NCBI GenBank assembly: GCA_050998615.1
Contig: JBPCQA010000042.1
Span: 1-52,679, forward strand
Reading direction: 5' to 3'
DNA: 52,679 bases
Source: JBPCQA01 sp050998615
GTDB lineage: Bacteria; Actinomycetota; Actinomycetes; Propionibacteriales; Nocardioidaceae
Below the pieces are notes generated by a model. It did no database searches, was not told where the DNA came from, and saw only the letters and a list, made by a program, of their open reading frames with translations. Both the position numbers and the translations under genes were made by a program. Positions 25,648 through 33,492 of the stretch are shown piece after piece (the first letter of the stretch is position 1; each line of letters begins with the position of its first letter).

Positions 25648-26862
25648 CTAGTCAGGTCGCCGGATCCGCAGGCAAAGCGGTACCGCGGCGATTGCCGCTG
25701 CCGCCAGGACCCAAAAGCCGGCCGCAAAGCTCGAGAACGCCGCCACACCCCCGACCAGCACCGCGCCAACGCCGGTGCCAGCGTCGAAGCCGATGTTCCA
25801 CACCGCGCTGGCGGTGCCGTAATCACGTTGCGTCACCTGACTGAGCGTCACGACAAGGGTCAGGTTCTGCAGGGCGCCGTATCCGAGCCCGACCAGGGCA
25901 ATACCTGTCAGGAGAACCCAGACGGCGTGGGCCTGTTCCAGGTCCAGCGCGATGAGGGCCAGCCCGATCGCGGTGATGGCTAGCAACGGCACGAGGAACC
26001 GCTGTGAGCCATGCTGATCGGCCACCCGGCCGATCAGCCAGCGGGCCAGCGTGGCGACCACGCCGAGGATCAGCAGGCCGAGCACCGACTGGATGCTGGT
26101 CGCGCTTATCTGCGGCAGAAATGTGGTCAGGGCACCCCCCGCCAAGGTCACGGCGAACAACATCAAGGCGGGGCGGATCACACGCCGTAACACTGGTTGT
26201 TGGAGCGCTGGCTGTTGGAGTGCTGGCGGCTGCCCGGGCACGCTGGAATTACTTGGACCGGGGTCGGGCGCGGTCGACGCTGGCGTGGTGACCGCCGCAC
26301 GGGTGGACGAAGCGTGTCGGCCTTGCAGAGTGCGGCCGAGTCGCAACGCAGCGGGGACTCCCAGCACTGGTACAACTCCGACAGCGAAGACCCACCAAAA
26401 TCCGAAGCGGTTCGCGATCTCCACTGTTGCGGGTAACACGGCCAGGTTCGGCAACGCTACTGCCAGACCATAGATCCCGACCGCCTCACCACGACGAGAC
26501 GGTGGCACCAACTCGGCGATGACTGCGCTCCCGGTGACCGTCAGGATGCCGAAGCCGGCGCCGCGGACGGCCGAGATAGCCAGCACCAGCAGCAGCTGAT
26601 CCGACAGGCCGTAGCCGAGTGACGGTAGCCCGAGCGCCACCAGCCCGGCGGCGAGCACGACGCCGTACCCGAATCGTGTTAACAGTGCGGGCACCGCGGT
26701 CTGCATCATGATGGTGAACAGCAGCAGGACGCCGGTGACCAAGCCGGACCCCACCGAGCCGACGCCGCCACGCACTACCCAAAGCGGAGCCACGGACAGC
26801 AATGCCGCGAATCCGCCGAAGCCGGTGACGGAGACCACGACGAGAGCCGTGATCCCCGGCAA
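25648..26862 (-). CDS. Major facilitator superfamily transporter
   Basis: Inner-membrane transporter of 404 residues with about 12 hydrophobic segments in two halves, separated by a central hydrophilic loop (roughly residues 180-230) that contains the short repeat PALQQPALQQPVL. The signature RRGEAVGIYGLAVALPNL in the first half is typical of MFS exporters. The substrate is unknown. The start is weak (TTG at 26862; a GTG a few codons later is possible). It lies between dop and arc, separated from each by about 40 bases, and looks like an addition to the proteasome locus. Confidence 0.82.
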   Translation of the reverse strand: MPGITALVVVSVTGFGGFAALLSVAPLWVVRGGVGSVGSGLVTGVLLLFTIMMQTAVPALLTRFGYGVVLAAGLVALGLPSLGYGLSDQLLLVLAISAVRGAGFGILTVTGSAVIAELVPPSRRGEAVGIYGLAVALPNLAVLPATVEIANRFGFWWVFAVGVVPVLGVPAALRLGRTLQGRHASSTRAAVTTPASTAPDPGPSNSSVPGQPPALQQPALQQPVLRRVIRPALMLFAVTLAGGALTTFLPQISATSIQSVLGLLILGVVATLARWLIGRVADQHGSQRFLVPLLAITAIGLALIALDLEQAHAVWVLLTGIALVGLGYGALQNLTLVVTLSQVTQRDYGTASAVWNIGFDAGTGVGAVLVGGVAAFSSFAAGFWVLAAAAIAAVPLCLRIRRPD

Positions 26863-26906
26863 CCGCCAAACAGACCCGGCCCGACTCGAGGCGGGGTGCG
26901 AAGCGG

Positions 26907-28664
26907 TCAGAGGTATTGACCGGTGTTGGCGACGTTGTCGATCGAGCGGCCAGGCTCGGTGCCCTGCTTGCCCGAGATCAGGGTGCGGATGAACACGATG
27001 CGTTCACCCTTCTTACCGGAGATACGCGCCCAGTCGTCGGGGTTGGTGGTGTTCGGAAGGTCTTCGTTCTCCTTGAACTCGTCGACGCACGCCTGCAGCA
27101 GATGCTGCACGCGCAGACCACGCTGGTTGTTGTCGAGCAGGTCCTTGATCGCCATCTTCTTGGCCCGGTCGACGATGTTTTGGATCATCGCACCGGAGTT
27201 GAAGTCCTTGAAGTAGAGGATCTCCTTGTCGCCGTTGGCGTAGGTGACCTCCAAGAAGCGGTTCTCTTCGGTTTCGGTGTACATGCGCTCCACGGTGCGC
27301 TGGATCATCGCCGCCACACACTCCTGCGCGCTGTTGCCGAACTCGGTGAGGTCGTCGGCATGCAGCGGCAGGTCGGACACGAGGTACTTCGAGAAGATGT
27401 CGCGCGCCGACTCCGCGTCCGGACGTTCGATTTTGATCTTGACGTCCAGCCGACCCGGCCGCAAGATCGCCGGGTCGATCATGTCCTCGCGGTTTGACGC
27501 GCCGATCACAATGACGTTCTCCAGGCCCTCCACGCCGTCGATCTCGCTCAACAGCTGCGGGACTATGGTGTTCTCGACGTCGGAGGAGACACCTGACCCG
27601 CGGGTGCGGAACAGCGAATCCATCTCGTCAAAGAACACGATGACAGGGGTGCCCTCACTCGCCTTCTCGCGAGCCCGTTGGAAGACCAACCTGATGTGGC
27701 GCTCGGTCTCTCCGACGTACTTGTTGAGCAGCTCTGGGCCCTTGATGTTGAGGAAGAACGACTTGCCTTCCTCCCCTGTCTTGTTGGCGACCTGCTTGGC
27801 CAGGGAGTTCGCGACGGCCTTGGCGATCAGCGTCTTCCCGCACCCGGGCGGCCCGTACAGGAGCACACCCTTCGGCGGCTTGAGCTGGTGCTCCAAGAAC
27901 AGCTCGGGATGGAGGTAGGGCAGCTCGATCGCGTCCCGGATCTGCTCGATCTGCCGCATCAGCCCGCCGATATTGGCATAGTCGATATCGGGGACCTCCT
28001 CGAGGACCAGCTCCTCGACCTCGCTCTTGGGAATGCGCTCGTAGATGTAGTTGGCTCGCGGGTCCAGCAGCACCGAATCACCAGCCCGGATGGGTTGATG
28101 GCGCAGCGAGGCAGCGATGCGGACGATGCGTTCCTCGTCGGCGTTGGCGATCACCAGCGCGCGGTCACCGTCGGCCAGCACCTCCTTGAGCATCACGACC
28201 TCGCCAACCTGCTCGAAGTCAAGAGCCGCGACCACGTTGAGCGCCTCGTTGAGCATGACCTCCTGGCCGCGTTTCAAATCTTCAGCGCTCACGCTGGGGC
28301 TTACATTCACCCGCAACTTGCGGCCGCCGGTGAAAACGTCGATCGTGCCGTCCTCGTTGCGACCGATGAACGTGCCGAAACCAGTTGGTGGCTGCGCGAG
28401 CCGATCCACCTCTTCCTTCAGCGTCATGATCTGGTCGCGTGCCTCACGCAGCGTGGTCGACAGGCGGTCGTTTTGCGCCGTAAGAGCAGCCAGTGACGAC
28501 TGGGTCTCAGAAAGACGCTGCTCGAGATACCGGTTGGCTTGTGGCGAATCGGACAGCCGGCGGCGTAAGTCGTTGACTTCGGCCTCGAGAAAGCCCACGT
28601 GGCTTCGCAACTCGTCTTCCGACAGCGAGCGCCTTCGTTGCGCGTCATCGTGTGCTGGCACCAT
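26907..28664 (-). CDS. arc: Proteasome-associated ATPase ARC/Mpa
   Basis: Hexameric AAA unfoldase that recognises Pup and threads pupylated proteins into the proteasome. The 585-residue protein has an N-terminal coiled coil (about residues 12-75) that binds Pup, two OB folds, Walker A GPPGCGKT, Walker B VIVFFDEMDS, the arginine-finger region LRPGRLDVKIKI and a C-terminal Gln-Tyr-Leu that opens the PrcA gate. The ATG at 28664 has GGAGG five bases upstream; the GTG at 28670 would overlap it. Confidence 0.97.
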   Translation of the reverse strand: MVPAHDDAQRRRSLSEDELRSHVGFLEAEVNDLRRRLSDSPQANRYLEQRLSETQSSLAALTAQNDRLSTTLREARDQIMTLKEEVDRLAQPPTGFGTFIGRNEDGTIDVFTGGRKLRVNVSPSVSAEDLKRGQEVMLNEALNVVAALDFEQVGEVVMLKEVLADGDRALVIANADEERIVRIAASLRHQPIRAGDSVLLDPRANYIYERIPKSEVEELVLEEVPDIDYANIGGLMRQIEQIRDAIELPYLHPELFLEHQLKPPKGVLLYGPPGCGKTLIAKAVANSLAKQVANKTGEEGKSFFLNIKGPELLNKYVGETERHIRLVFQRAREKASEGTPVIVFFDEMDSLFRTRGSGVSSDVENTIVPQLLSEIDGVEGLENVIVIGASNREDMIDPAILRPGRLDVKIKIERPDAESARDIFSKYLVSDLPLHADDLTEFGNSAQECVAAMIQRTVERMYTETEENRFLEVTYANGDKEILYFKDFNSGAMIQNIVDRAKKMAIKDLLDNNQRGLRVQHLLQACVDEFKENEDLPNTTNPDDWARISGKKGERIVFIRTLISGKQGTEPGRSIDNVANTGQYL

Positions 28665-28690
28665 ACCCACCTCCGCTGGAAGGCCCCTTA

Positions 28691-28714
28691 CGTTTCGACC
28701 CTACCTGGCTGTGG
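28691..28714 (-). promoter_or_regulatory. arc promoter, with block shared with pup
   Basis: Minus-strand core CAGGTAGGGTCGAAACG (28691-28707) with -10 box TAGGGT at 28698-28703 and CCACA just upstream. It matches the pup promoter at 16 of 17 positions, at a similar distance from the start codon (34 versus 36 bases). Confidence 0.6.
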
Positions 28715-28792
28715 CTCCAACTCGGACCAGTCTTCCCCTGTGTCGGTGTCAGAACCCGCGGCTCTCAGTTCGTGACCTGGCCGCTCGTCGGC

Positions 28793-29821
28793 TTAGTCGT
28801 CGGGCGAGGTCTCGCGGACCTGCGCCGGCCGCGGACCGGTGTATTCCGGACCGTAGGAGCCCGGGGAGGGGCGGCGGCTCCGGCGCGGCGTGCGTACCCC
28901 AGGCGCCAGTCGTCGTGCCGTGATCAAGAACCCGGTGTGTCCGGTCATCCGGTGCTCCGGCCGCACGGCGAGGCCCTCGACATGCCAGTCGCGCACGATC
29001 GACTCCCAGGCTTGTGGCTCGGTGAACCCATCGTGTGCCCGCACAGTCTCCACGAACCGGCTGAGCTGGGTGGTCGTCGCGACGTAAGTGCACACCACGC
29101 CGCCAGGGGCCAGCGCCTCGGCGACCGCCGCGACGCATTCCCACGGAGCGAGCATGTCCAGGATGACTCGGTCAACGTGGCGCTCGGCGAGGGCCAGGCT
29201 CAGGTCACCGACGTGCAATCGCCACGCGGGATGGTCACCACCGAAGAAGGTGGACACGTTCTGCCGCGCGATGTCGGCGAACTCGGCCCTCTTCTCATAC
29301 GACGTCACTCGGCCCGCGACCCCTACCGCACGAAGCAGCGTGCAGGTGAGGGCGCCGGACCCGACGCCGGCCTCGACCACGTGAGCACCTGGAAAGATGT
29401 CGGCCATGACGGTGATTTGGGCGGCATCTTTGGGGTAGACCACGGCCGCGCCACGCGGCATCGAGACCACGAACTCAGCGAGCAGCGGCCGCAACGCGAG
29501 ATAGTCGACCCCGCCCGAGGACGTCACCACGGTGCCGTCGGGTCTCCCGATCAGCTCGTCGTGGTCGATTGCGCCCTTGTGAGTGAAGAAGGTGCTGCCG
29601 GCCTCCAGCAGCACGCTGTGCCGGCGGCCTTTCGGGTCCGTGAGCCGAACGCGCTCGCCGGCGCGCAGCGGCCCTCGTCGTACTCCCGACCAGCGAGGGT
29701 CGAGATCAGCGCCGTCGAGATGCGGCTCGGGAGCCGAGGGGTCGGGCCATCCCGGGTTGATAGGCACCGGATCGGGAGGCACCGGATCGGGAGGCACCGG
29801 ATCGGGAGGCAAGGTGGACAT
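28793..29821 (-). CDS. trmI: tRNA (adenine-58-N1)-methyltransferase TrmI
   Basis: S-adenosylmethionine-dependent enzyme that methylates A58 in the T-loop of tRNAs. The 342-residue protein has the SAM site VVEAGVGSGALTCTLLRAVG near residue 145, a catalytic Asp in VILDMLAPWE, and a C-terminal GHTGFLITARRLAPG segment. The first 25 residues are an unusual proline-rich repeat (PDPVP three times) encoded by 15-bp tandem repeats. A TAGTCT box eight bases before the ATG suggests a leaderless message. trmI next to arc is the usual actinobacterial order. Confidence 0.93.
   Translation of the reverse strand: MSTLPPDPVPPDPVPPDPVPINPGWPDPSAPEPHLDGADLDPRWSGVRRGPLRAGERVRLTDPKGRRHSVLLEAGSTFFTHKGAIDHDELIGRPDGTVVTSSGGVDYLALRPLLAEFVVSMPRGAAVVYPKDAAQITVMADIFPGAHVVEAGVGSGALTCTLLRAVGVAGRVTSYEKRAEFADIARQNVSTFFGGDHPAWRLHVGDLSLALAERHVDRVILDMLAPWECVAAVAEALAPGGVVCTYVATTTQLSRFVETVRAHDGFTEPQAWESIVRDWHVEGLAVRPEHRMTGHTGFLITARRLAPGVRTPRRSRRPSPGSYGPEYTGPRPAQVRETSPDD
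29765..29810. repeat. Three 15-bp tandem repeats in the trmI 5' end
   Basis: GGCACCGGATCGGGA is repeated three times in direct order. In the trmI frame it encodes Pro-Asp-Pro-Val-Pro units. The in-frame length means copy number can change without breaking the gene. Confidence 0.8.
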
Positions 29822-29965
29822 CGCTGCCAAGACTATCGAGCAGGTTAGTCCCCTTCCGGCATCAAGCTCCGACGCTGAGCCAGTCCAGGCCAGCTGTCCT
29901 GACCGCCTCAGCGCCGGATCCTTGGGCACGCCTCTCCCAGGCCTTGCGCACGCCGCGCGTCATAG

Positions 29966-31114
29966 TCAGGCGAACCGGAACGCGTTGTCGACGTCCTTGG
30001 TGACCAGCACGCCGTAGATCGATCCGTTTGGCTCCAGCAGCACGTATTCGGTGGCTGGAGTGTGGTTCATGGCGCGCAAGAGCTGCTCCCCCACCAGATC
30101 GGCCGACAACAGCAGGCCGCTCTCGATTCGGCGAGCCAGGTCTCCGCTGGCCATCCAGGGGCGTCGTTCCTGCGGCGTGGATGCCACCGCGTCCTCGTTG
30201 ACGATGCCGGCGGGCTTGCCGTCACCGGTGATGACAACCACGGAACCGGCATGAGCCTCCTGGGCGCGGCGAATCGCCTCGGCCAGTGGGAGATCGGCCG
30301 GCACTCCGATGGCCGGACGCGCCAGCCGACGGGCAGACAAACTCGGCAACTTGTCGCGCACTTTCGCCATCGCGAGCGACTGGGTCGCGCCGGTCCACAA
30401 GAATGACGCGATCATGAACGCGATGAGATAGTCGATGATCTCGGCTCGGGCGCCAAACATGGGAAGCACAAAGGGATAGCCAAGCGCGGCTACCGCGGCG
30501 ACTCGTCCTCCCCACGACGCGATAGTGATGCCCAGCGCCCGCTTCTTCGTCAGTCCCCAGACCACCGCTTGCAGTACGCGTCCGCCATCTAATGGCAGGC
30601 CAGGCACCAGATTCAGTGCGCCGACCACCAGGTTGGCCCCCGCGAGTGCGGCCACCGCAAAACGAGGCAACCCCTGGGGCCCGAACGCGCCTAGTGACCA
30701 GAACGCCAGACCCCCGATCGCGAGTGACGTCAAGGGCCCGACCACCGCGATCGCGAATTCACGCCAGGGCGTCGTCGCCTCCCCGTCAATCTCCGTAGCC
30801 CCACCGAGGAAGTGCAGGTTGATGGAATTGACCGGCATCTGGAACGCCCGGGCCGCCAGTGCATGAGAGATTTCATGCAGCAACACCGACAGGTATAGGA
30901 GCACGGCGAATCCGATCCCGGCGAGATACGCCAGTGCTCCAAGCCGCGGCTCGACCAGCTGTAGCCGGGGCGCGATCAACACCGCGATCAACCCCACAAT
31001 CAAGAACCAGGAGTGCGCGACCGTGATCTGGATGCCGGCGACGGTGCCAAGCCGAATCGTCCCCGGCCGCGGCGTACGCCGGGAGGCTTGATCGTCATCA
31101 GCTGAGGGGGCCAC
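29966..31114 (-). CDS. Site-2-type intramembrane metalloprotease (M50) with CBS domains
   Basis: Rip3-like membrane zinc protease of 382 residues. The zinc motif His80-Glu81-x-x-His84 (LLHEISHAL) lies in a hydrophobic helix, the third ligand in PGLPLDGGRVLQA, and about six membrane segments cover residues 30-240. Two CBS motifs follow (ADLPLAEAIRRAQEA; LVGEQLLRAM), which may bind adenosyl ligands and gate activity. Substrates are often anti-sigma factors; none is nearby. A TAGCGT box seven bases before the GTG indicates a leaderless message divergent from the nuclease gene. Confidence 0.9.
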   Translation of the reverse strand: MAPSADDDQASRRTPRPGTIRLGTVAGIQITVAHSWFLIVGLIAVLIAPRLQLVEPRLGALAYLAGIGFAVLLYLSVLLHEISHALAARAFQMPVNSINLHFLGGATEIDGEATTPWREFAIAVVGPLTSLAIGGLAFWSLGAFGPQGLPRFAVAALAGANLVVGALNLVPGLPLDGGRVLQAVVWGLTKKRALGITIASWGGRVAAVAALGYPFVLPMFGARAEIIDYLIAFMIASFLWTGATQSLAMAKVRDKLPSLSARRLARPAIGVPADLPLAEAIRRAQEAHAGSVVVITGDGKPAGIVNEDAVASTPQERRPWMASGDLARRIESGLLLSADLVGEQLLRAMNHTPATEYVLLEPNGSIYGVLVTKDVDNAFRFA

Positions 31115-31121
31115 AACCTCA

Positions 31122-31127
31122 ACGCTA
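31122..31127 (-). promoter_or_regulatory. -10 box of the M50 protease gene (leaderless)
   Basis: TAGCGT ends seven bases before the GTG at 31114. It lies only 8 bases from the PafBC-type promoter of the divergent nuclease gene, so the two may interfere. Confidence 0.5.
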
Positions 31128-31134
31128 GCCTGAA

Positions 31135-31157
31135 TTGTCGGTAGGGTGGCTTAGCCT
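31135..31157 (+). promoter_or_regulatory. PafBC-type (RecA-NDp) DNA-damage promoter
   Basis: TTGTCGGTA, an 8-base spacer, then TAGCCT. This fits the RecA-NDp consensus TTGTCRGTG-N8-TANNNT known from mycobacteria at all fixed positions but one (A for the last G). The -10 box ends seven bases before the ATG of the RecB-like nuclease, which makes that message leaderless. The activators PafB and PafC are encoded at 18076-19035 and 17109-18074. Confidence 0.7.
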
Positions 31158-31164
31158 TGCGCAC

Positions 31165-32145
31165 ATGGCACCAGCTAGCGAGTCAGACACAGTATCGGCG
31201 GCGCTACGCGCGACGCCGTCGACCACGGCAACATCGCGGCTCGACGATACGCCGGCCGAGGAGTCACCCGGCTGTCTTGCAGGTCGTCAGTTGCCGGTCG
31301 AGGCAAAGGTCAGCTCTGAGCCGGTCGACCTGTTCGCGGGTCTATCTCGCGTCAACTCGCTTTCCCCAAGCAGGGCCAGCGACTTCATGACGTGCCCGCT
31401 GCTTTACCGCTTCAGGGTTATCGACAAGCTGCCGGAGGCGCCCAGTATCGATGCCGTGCGCGGCTCGGTTGTGCACAAGGTCTTGGAGACCTTGTACGAC
31501 CTCCCGACTGGCGCGCGCACACATGATCAGGCAAACCTGCTGTTGGCCCCAGTGTGGGAGCGCCTGTTGGCCGAAGAGCCCGAGCTTGCCGAGATGTTCG
31601 GCGCCTCCACCCTCGACCTGGCCACGTGGCTTGAGCAGTGCCGGGTGCTGCTTGGGCGTTACTTCACCTTGGAAAACCCGCAGTGTCTGGAGCCAGCCGA
31701 GCGTGAGGTGCACGTCGGTGCCCAGCTAGAGTCCGGGCTCGTCATTCACGGCTACATCGACCGCGTCGACATTGCGCCGACCGGGGAGATGCGCATCGTT
31801 GACTACAAGACCGGGAAGTCCCCGACCGAAGTGTTTGAGGCCAAGGCCCTCTTTCAGATGAAGTTTTATGCGCTGGTGGTTTGGCGCACCCGTGGTGTTA
31901 TCCCACGAATGCTGCAGCTCATCTACCTCGGCAACGGAGAGATGCTGCGTTATGTGCCTGAGGAGCGCGACCTGCTCGCCACCGAGCGGAAGGTGGAGGC
32001 GTTGTGGCGCGCGATCCTGCGCGCCACGGAGGCCGGTGACTGGCGACCCCATAAGTCGGTGCTTTGCGGATGGTGCGACCACCAGGCAATTTGCCCGGCG
32101 TGGGGAGGCACTCCCCCTCCGCTGCCGCCCCAGGACGCCGTTTGA
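31165..32145 (+). CDS. RecB-family (PD-(D/E)XK) exonuclease with Fe-S cluster motif
   Basis: DNA repair nuclease of 326 residues related to the C-terminal nuclease domain of RecB/AddB and Cas4. Visible are SPSRASDFMTCPLLYRF with the first Cys, RGSVVHKVLE, the catalytic MRIVDYKTGKSP (Asp and Lys) near residue 215, QMKFYAL and the C-terminal three-Cys motif LCGWCDHQAICP that with the first Cys could hold a 4Fe-4S cluster. The first 55 residues are disordered. The ATG at 31165 is set by the promoter spacing. A damage-type promoter precedes it. Confidence 0.9.
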   Translation: MAPASESDTVSAALRATPSTTATSRLDDTPAEESPGCLAGRQLPVEAKVSSEPVDLFAGLSRVNSLSPSRASDFMTCPLLYRFRVIDKLPEAPSIDAVRGSVVHKVLETLYDLPTGARTHDQANLLLAPVWERLLAEEPELAEMFGASTLDLATWLEQCRVLLGRYFTLENPQCLEPAEREVHVGAQLESGLVIHGYIDRVDIAPTGEMRIVDYKTGKSPTEVFEAKALFQMKFYALVVWRTRGVIPRMLQLIYLGNGEMLRYVPEERDLLATERKVEALWRAILRATEAGDWRPHKSVLCGWCDHQAICPAWGGTPPPLPPQDAV

Positions 32146-32170
32146 GGAGCGAGCGCAGTGAGCGTCTCGA
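32144..32170. repeat. GAGGAGCGAGCG...AGCGTCTCGA dispersed repeat, copy A
   Basis: The stretch starts inside the stop codon of the nuclease gene and reads GAGGAGCGAGCGCAGTGAGC followed by GTCTCGA. Two related copies stand in tandem before tRNA-Leu at 52434 and 52471. Confidence 0.6.
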
Positions 32171-32205
32171 AATGGCATCAGCGGTTCGTGCCGCAAGGCC
32201 TTGAG

Positions 32206-33492
32206 TCAGTAGAGGTGGCAGGCGACTTCGACGTCGCCGATACGACGCAGGGGTGGGTCTTGCCCATCGTGGAAGGCTACCGTCACGCCTTCGGGAGTCT
32301 GCTCGATACCGGCGACACCCTCCCAGAAGCGGGCGTCGGGGTCCTCGACCCGGACGTCGTCGAGCAACCCCATCAGATCAGTGGGGCTGGCGTCGCTGGA
32401 CGGCTTTAGCAGCGCCGCGCCACCATCCTGCTCGGTCAACTGATCGAGGTTCGCGATCTTGGCGCGCTCCTCGTCGTACGTCGCCGGGCTCGTCTTCAAC
32501 CAGTGGGCCTCCAGGCTGCTCACCAGGTCGCGGGGCTCCCATCCGCACCTGTCGAACGCAACCGGGCACCGGGTGTGAAACGAGCAGCCGCGCGGTGGCC
32601 GAGCCGCGTCCGGGATCTCACCTTTGAGCAGGTCGGCCGTCCTCGATCTGCTGGGGTCGGGGTTGGGAATCGCCGCCAGCAGCGCCTTGGTGTAGGGGTG
32701 CTTGGGGTCGGCGAAGATGTCCTCGGTTTCCCCAATCTCGACGATGCGGCCGAGATACATGATTGCGATCCGGTTGCAGAAGAACTTTGCGCTGGCCAGA
32801 TCATGGGTGATGTAGATGTAGGTCAGGTCGAGCTGCGCTTTGAGGTCGAGCATCAGCGTGAGGATTTTGGCCCGCACGCTCATGTCCAACATGGAGATCG
32901 GCTCGTCAGCGACCAGCACTTGCGGGTCCAAGATGATGGACCGGGCGATCACGACCCGCTGCTTTTGGCCGCCAGACAGGTCGCGGGGATATTTGGTGAG
33001 GAACAGCTCGACGGGCGACAGGCCCACTCGCTCCAGCGCGTCGACGACGCGGGGTCGACGCTGCGAAGCCGACCTGACGCCGTGGATGCGGAGCGGATCG
33101 CCTACCGCCTGCTCGACGGTCATGGCCGGGTTCAGGGCCGCGTTCGGGTCCTGAAAGATCATCTGTACGTCGCGACGGATTTCCCGCAGTCGGCGCTTGG
33201 ACAATCCCGCGACGTCGACTTCCTTGAACAAGATGGCGCCCTTGGTCACTGGTGCCAACCCGAGCAGGGCTCGCCCGAGCGTCGACTTGCCACTGCCGCT
33301 CTCCCCCACCAGCCCGACCACCTCGCCCTTGGCCAGCGTCAGGTTGACGCCATCGACGGCTTTGACGGTCCCGGTATCGCGGCCCAACAGGCGCGCAATC
33401 GTGCTGCCACCGAGCGCGAAATGGACAGACAAGTCGCGGATGTCGACGACATCTTCGGTCCTCGTGCTCGGCTCAGGCTTCGTCTGCGACAC
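32206..33492 (-). CDS. Peptide ABC transporter ATP-binding protein (DppF type)
   Basis: Second ATPase of the peptide importer encoded from 38264 downwards. In 428 residues it shows Walker A GLVGESGSGKSTLGRALL, the Q-loop MIFQDP, the signature LSGGQKQRVVIARSI, Walker B VLVADEP and the H-loop YIYITHDLA. The Cys cluster of peptide-importer ATPases follows (GCSFHTRCPVAFDRC). About 95 extra residues after that cluster (ending VACHLY) are not usual for the family. The GTG at 33492, with GAGGAG five bases upstream, overlaps the preceding ATPase gene by 20 bases. Confidence 0.92.
   Translation of the reverse strand: MSQTKPEPSTRTEDVVDIRDLSVHFALGGSTIARLLGRDTGTVKAVDGVNLTLAKGEVVGLVGESGSGKSTLGRALLGLAPVTKGAILFKEVDVAGLSKRRLREIRRDVQMIFQDPNAALNPAMTVEQAVGDPLRIHGVRSASQRRPRVVDALERVGLSPVELFLTKYPRDLSGGQKQRVVIARSIILDPQVLVADEPISMLDMSVRAKILTLMLDLKAQLDLTYIYITHDLASAKFFCNRIAIMYLGRIVEIGETEDIFADPKHPYTKALLAAIPNPDPSRSRTADLLKGEIPDAARPPRGCSFHTRCPVAFDRCGWEPRDLVSSLEAHWLKTSPATYDEERAKIANLDQLTEQDGGAALLKPSSDASPTDLMGLLDDVRVEDPDARFWEGVAGIEQTPEGVTVAFHDGQDPPLRRIGDVEVACHLY

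Noticed and set aside
29765..29810. CRISPR-like array
   Set aside because: Units are contiguous 15-mers without spacers and lie in the trmI coding frame.
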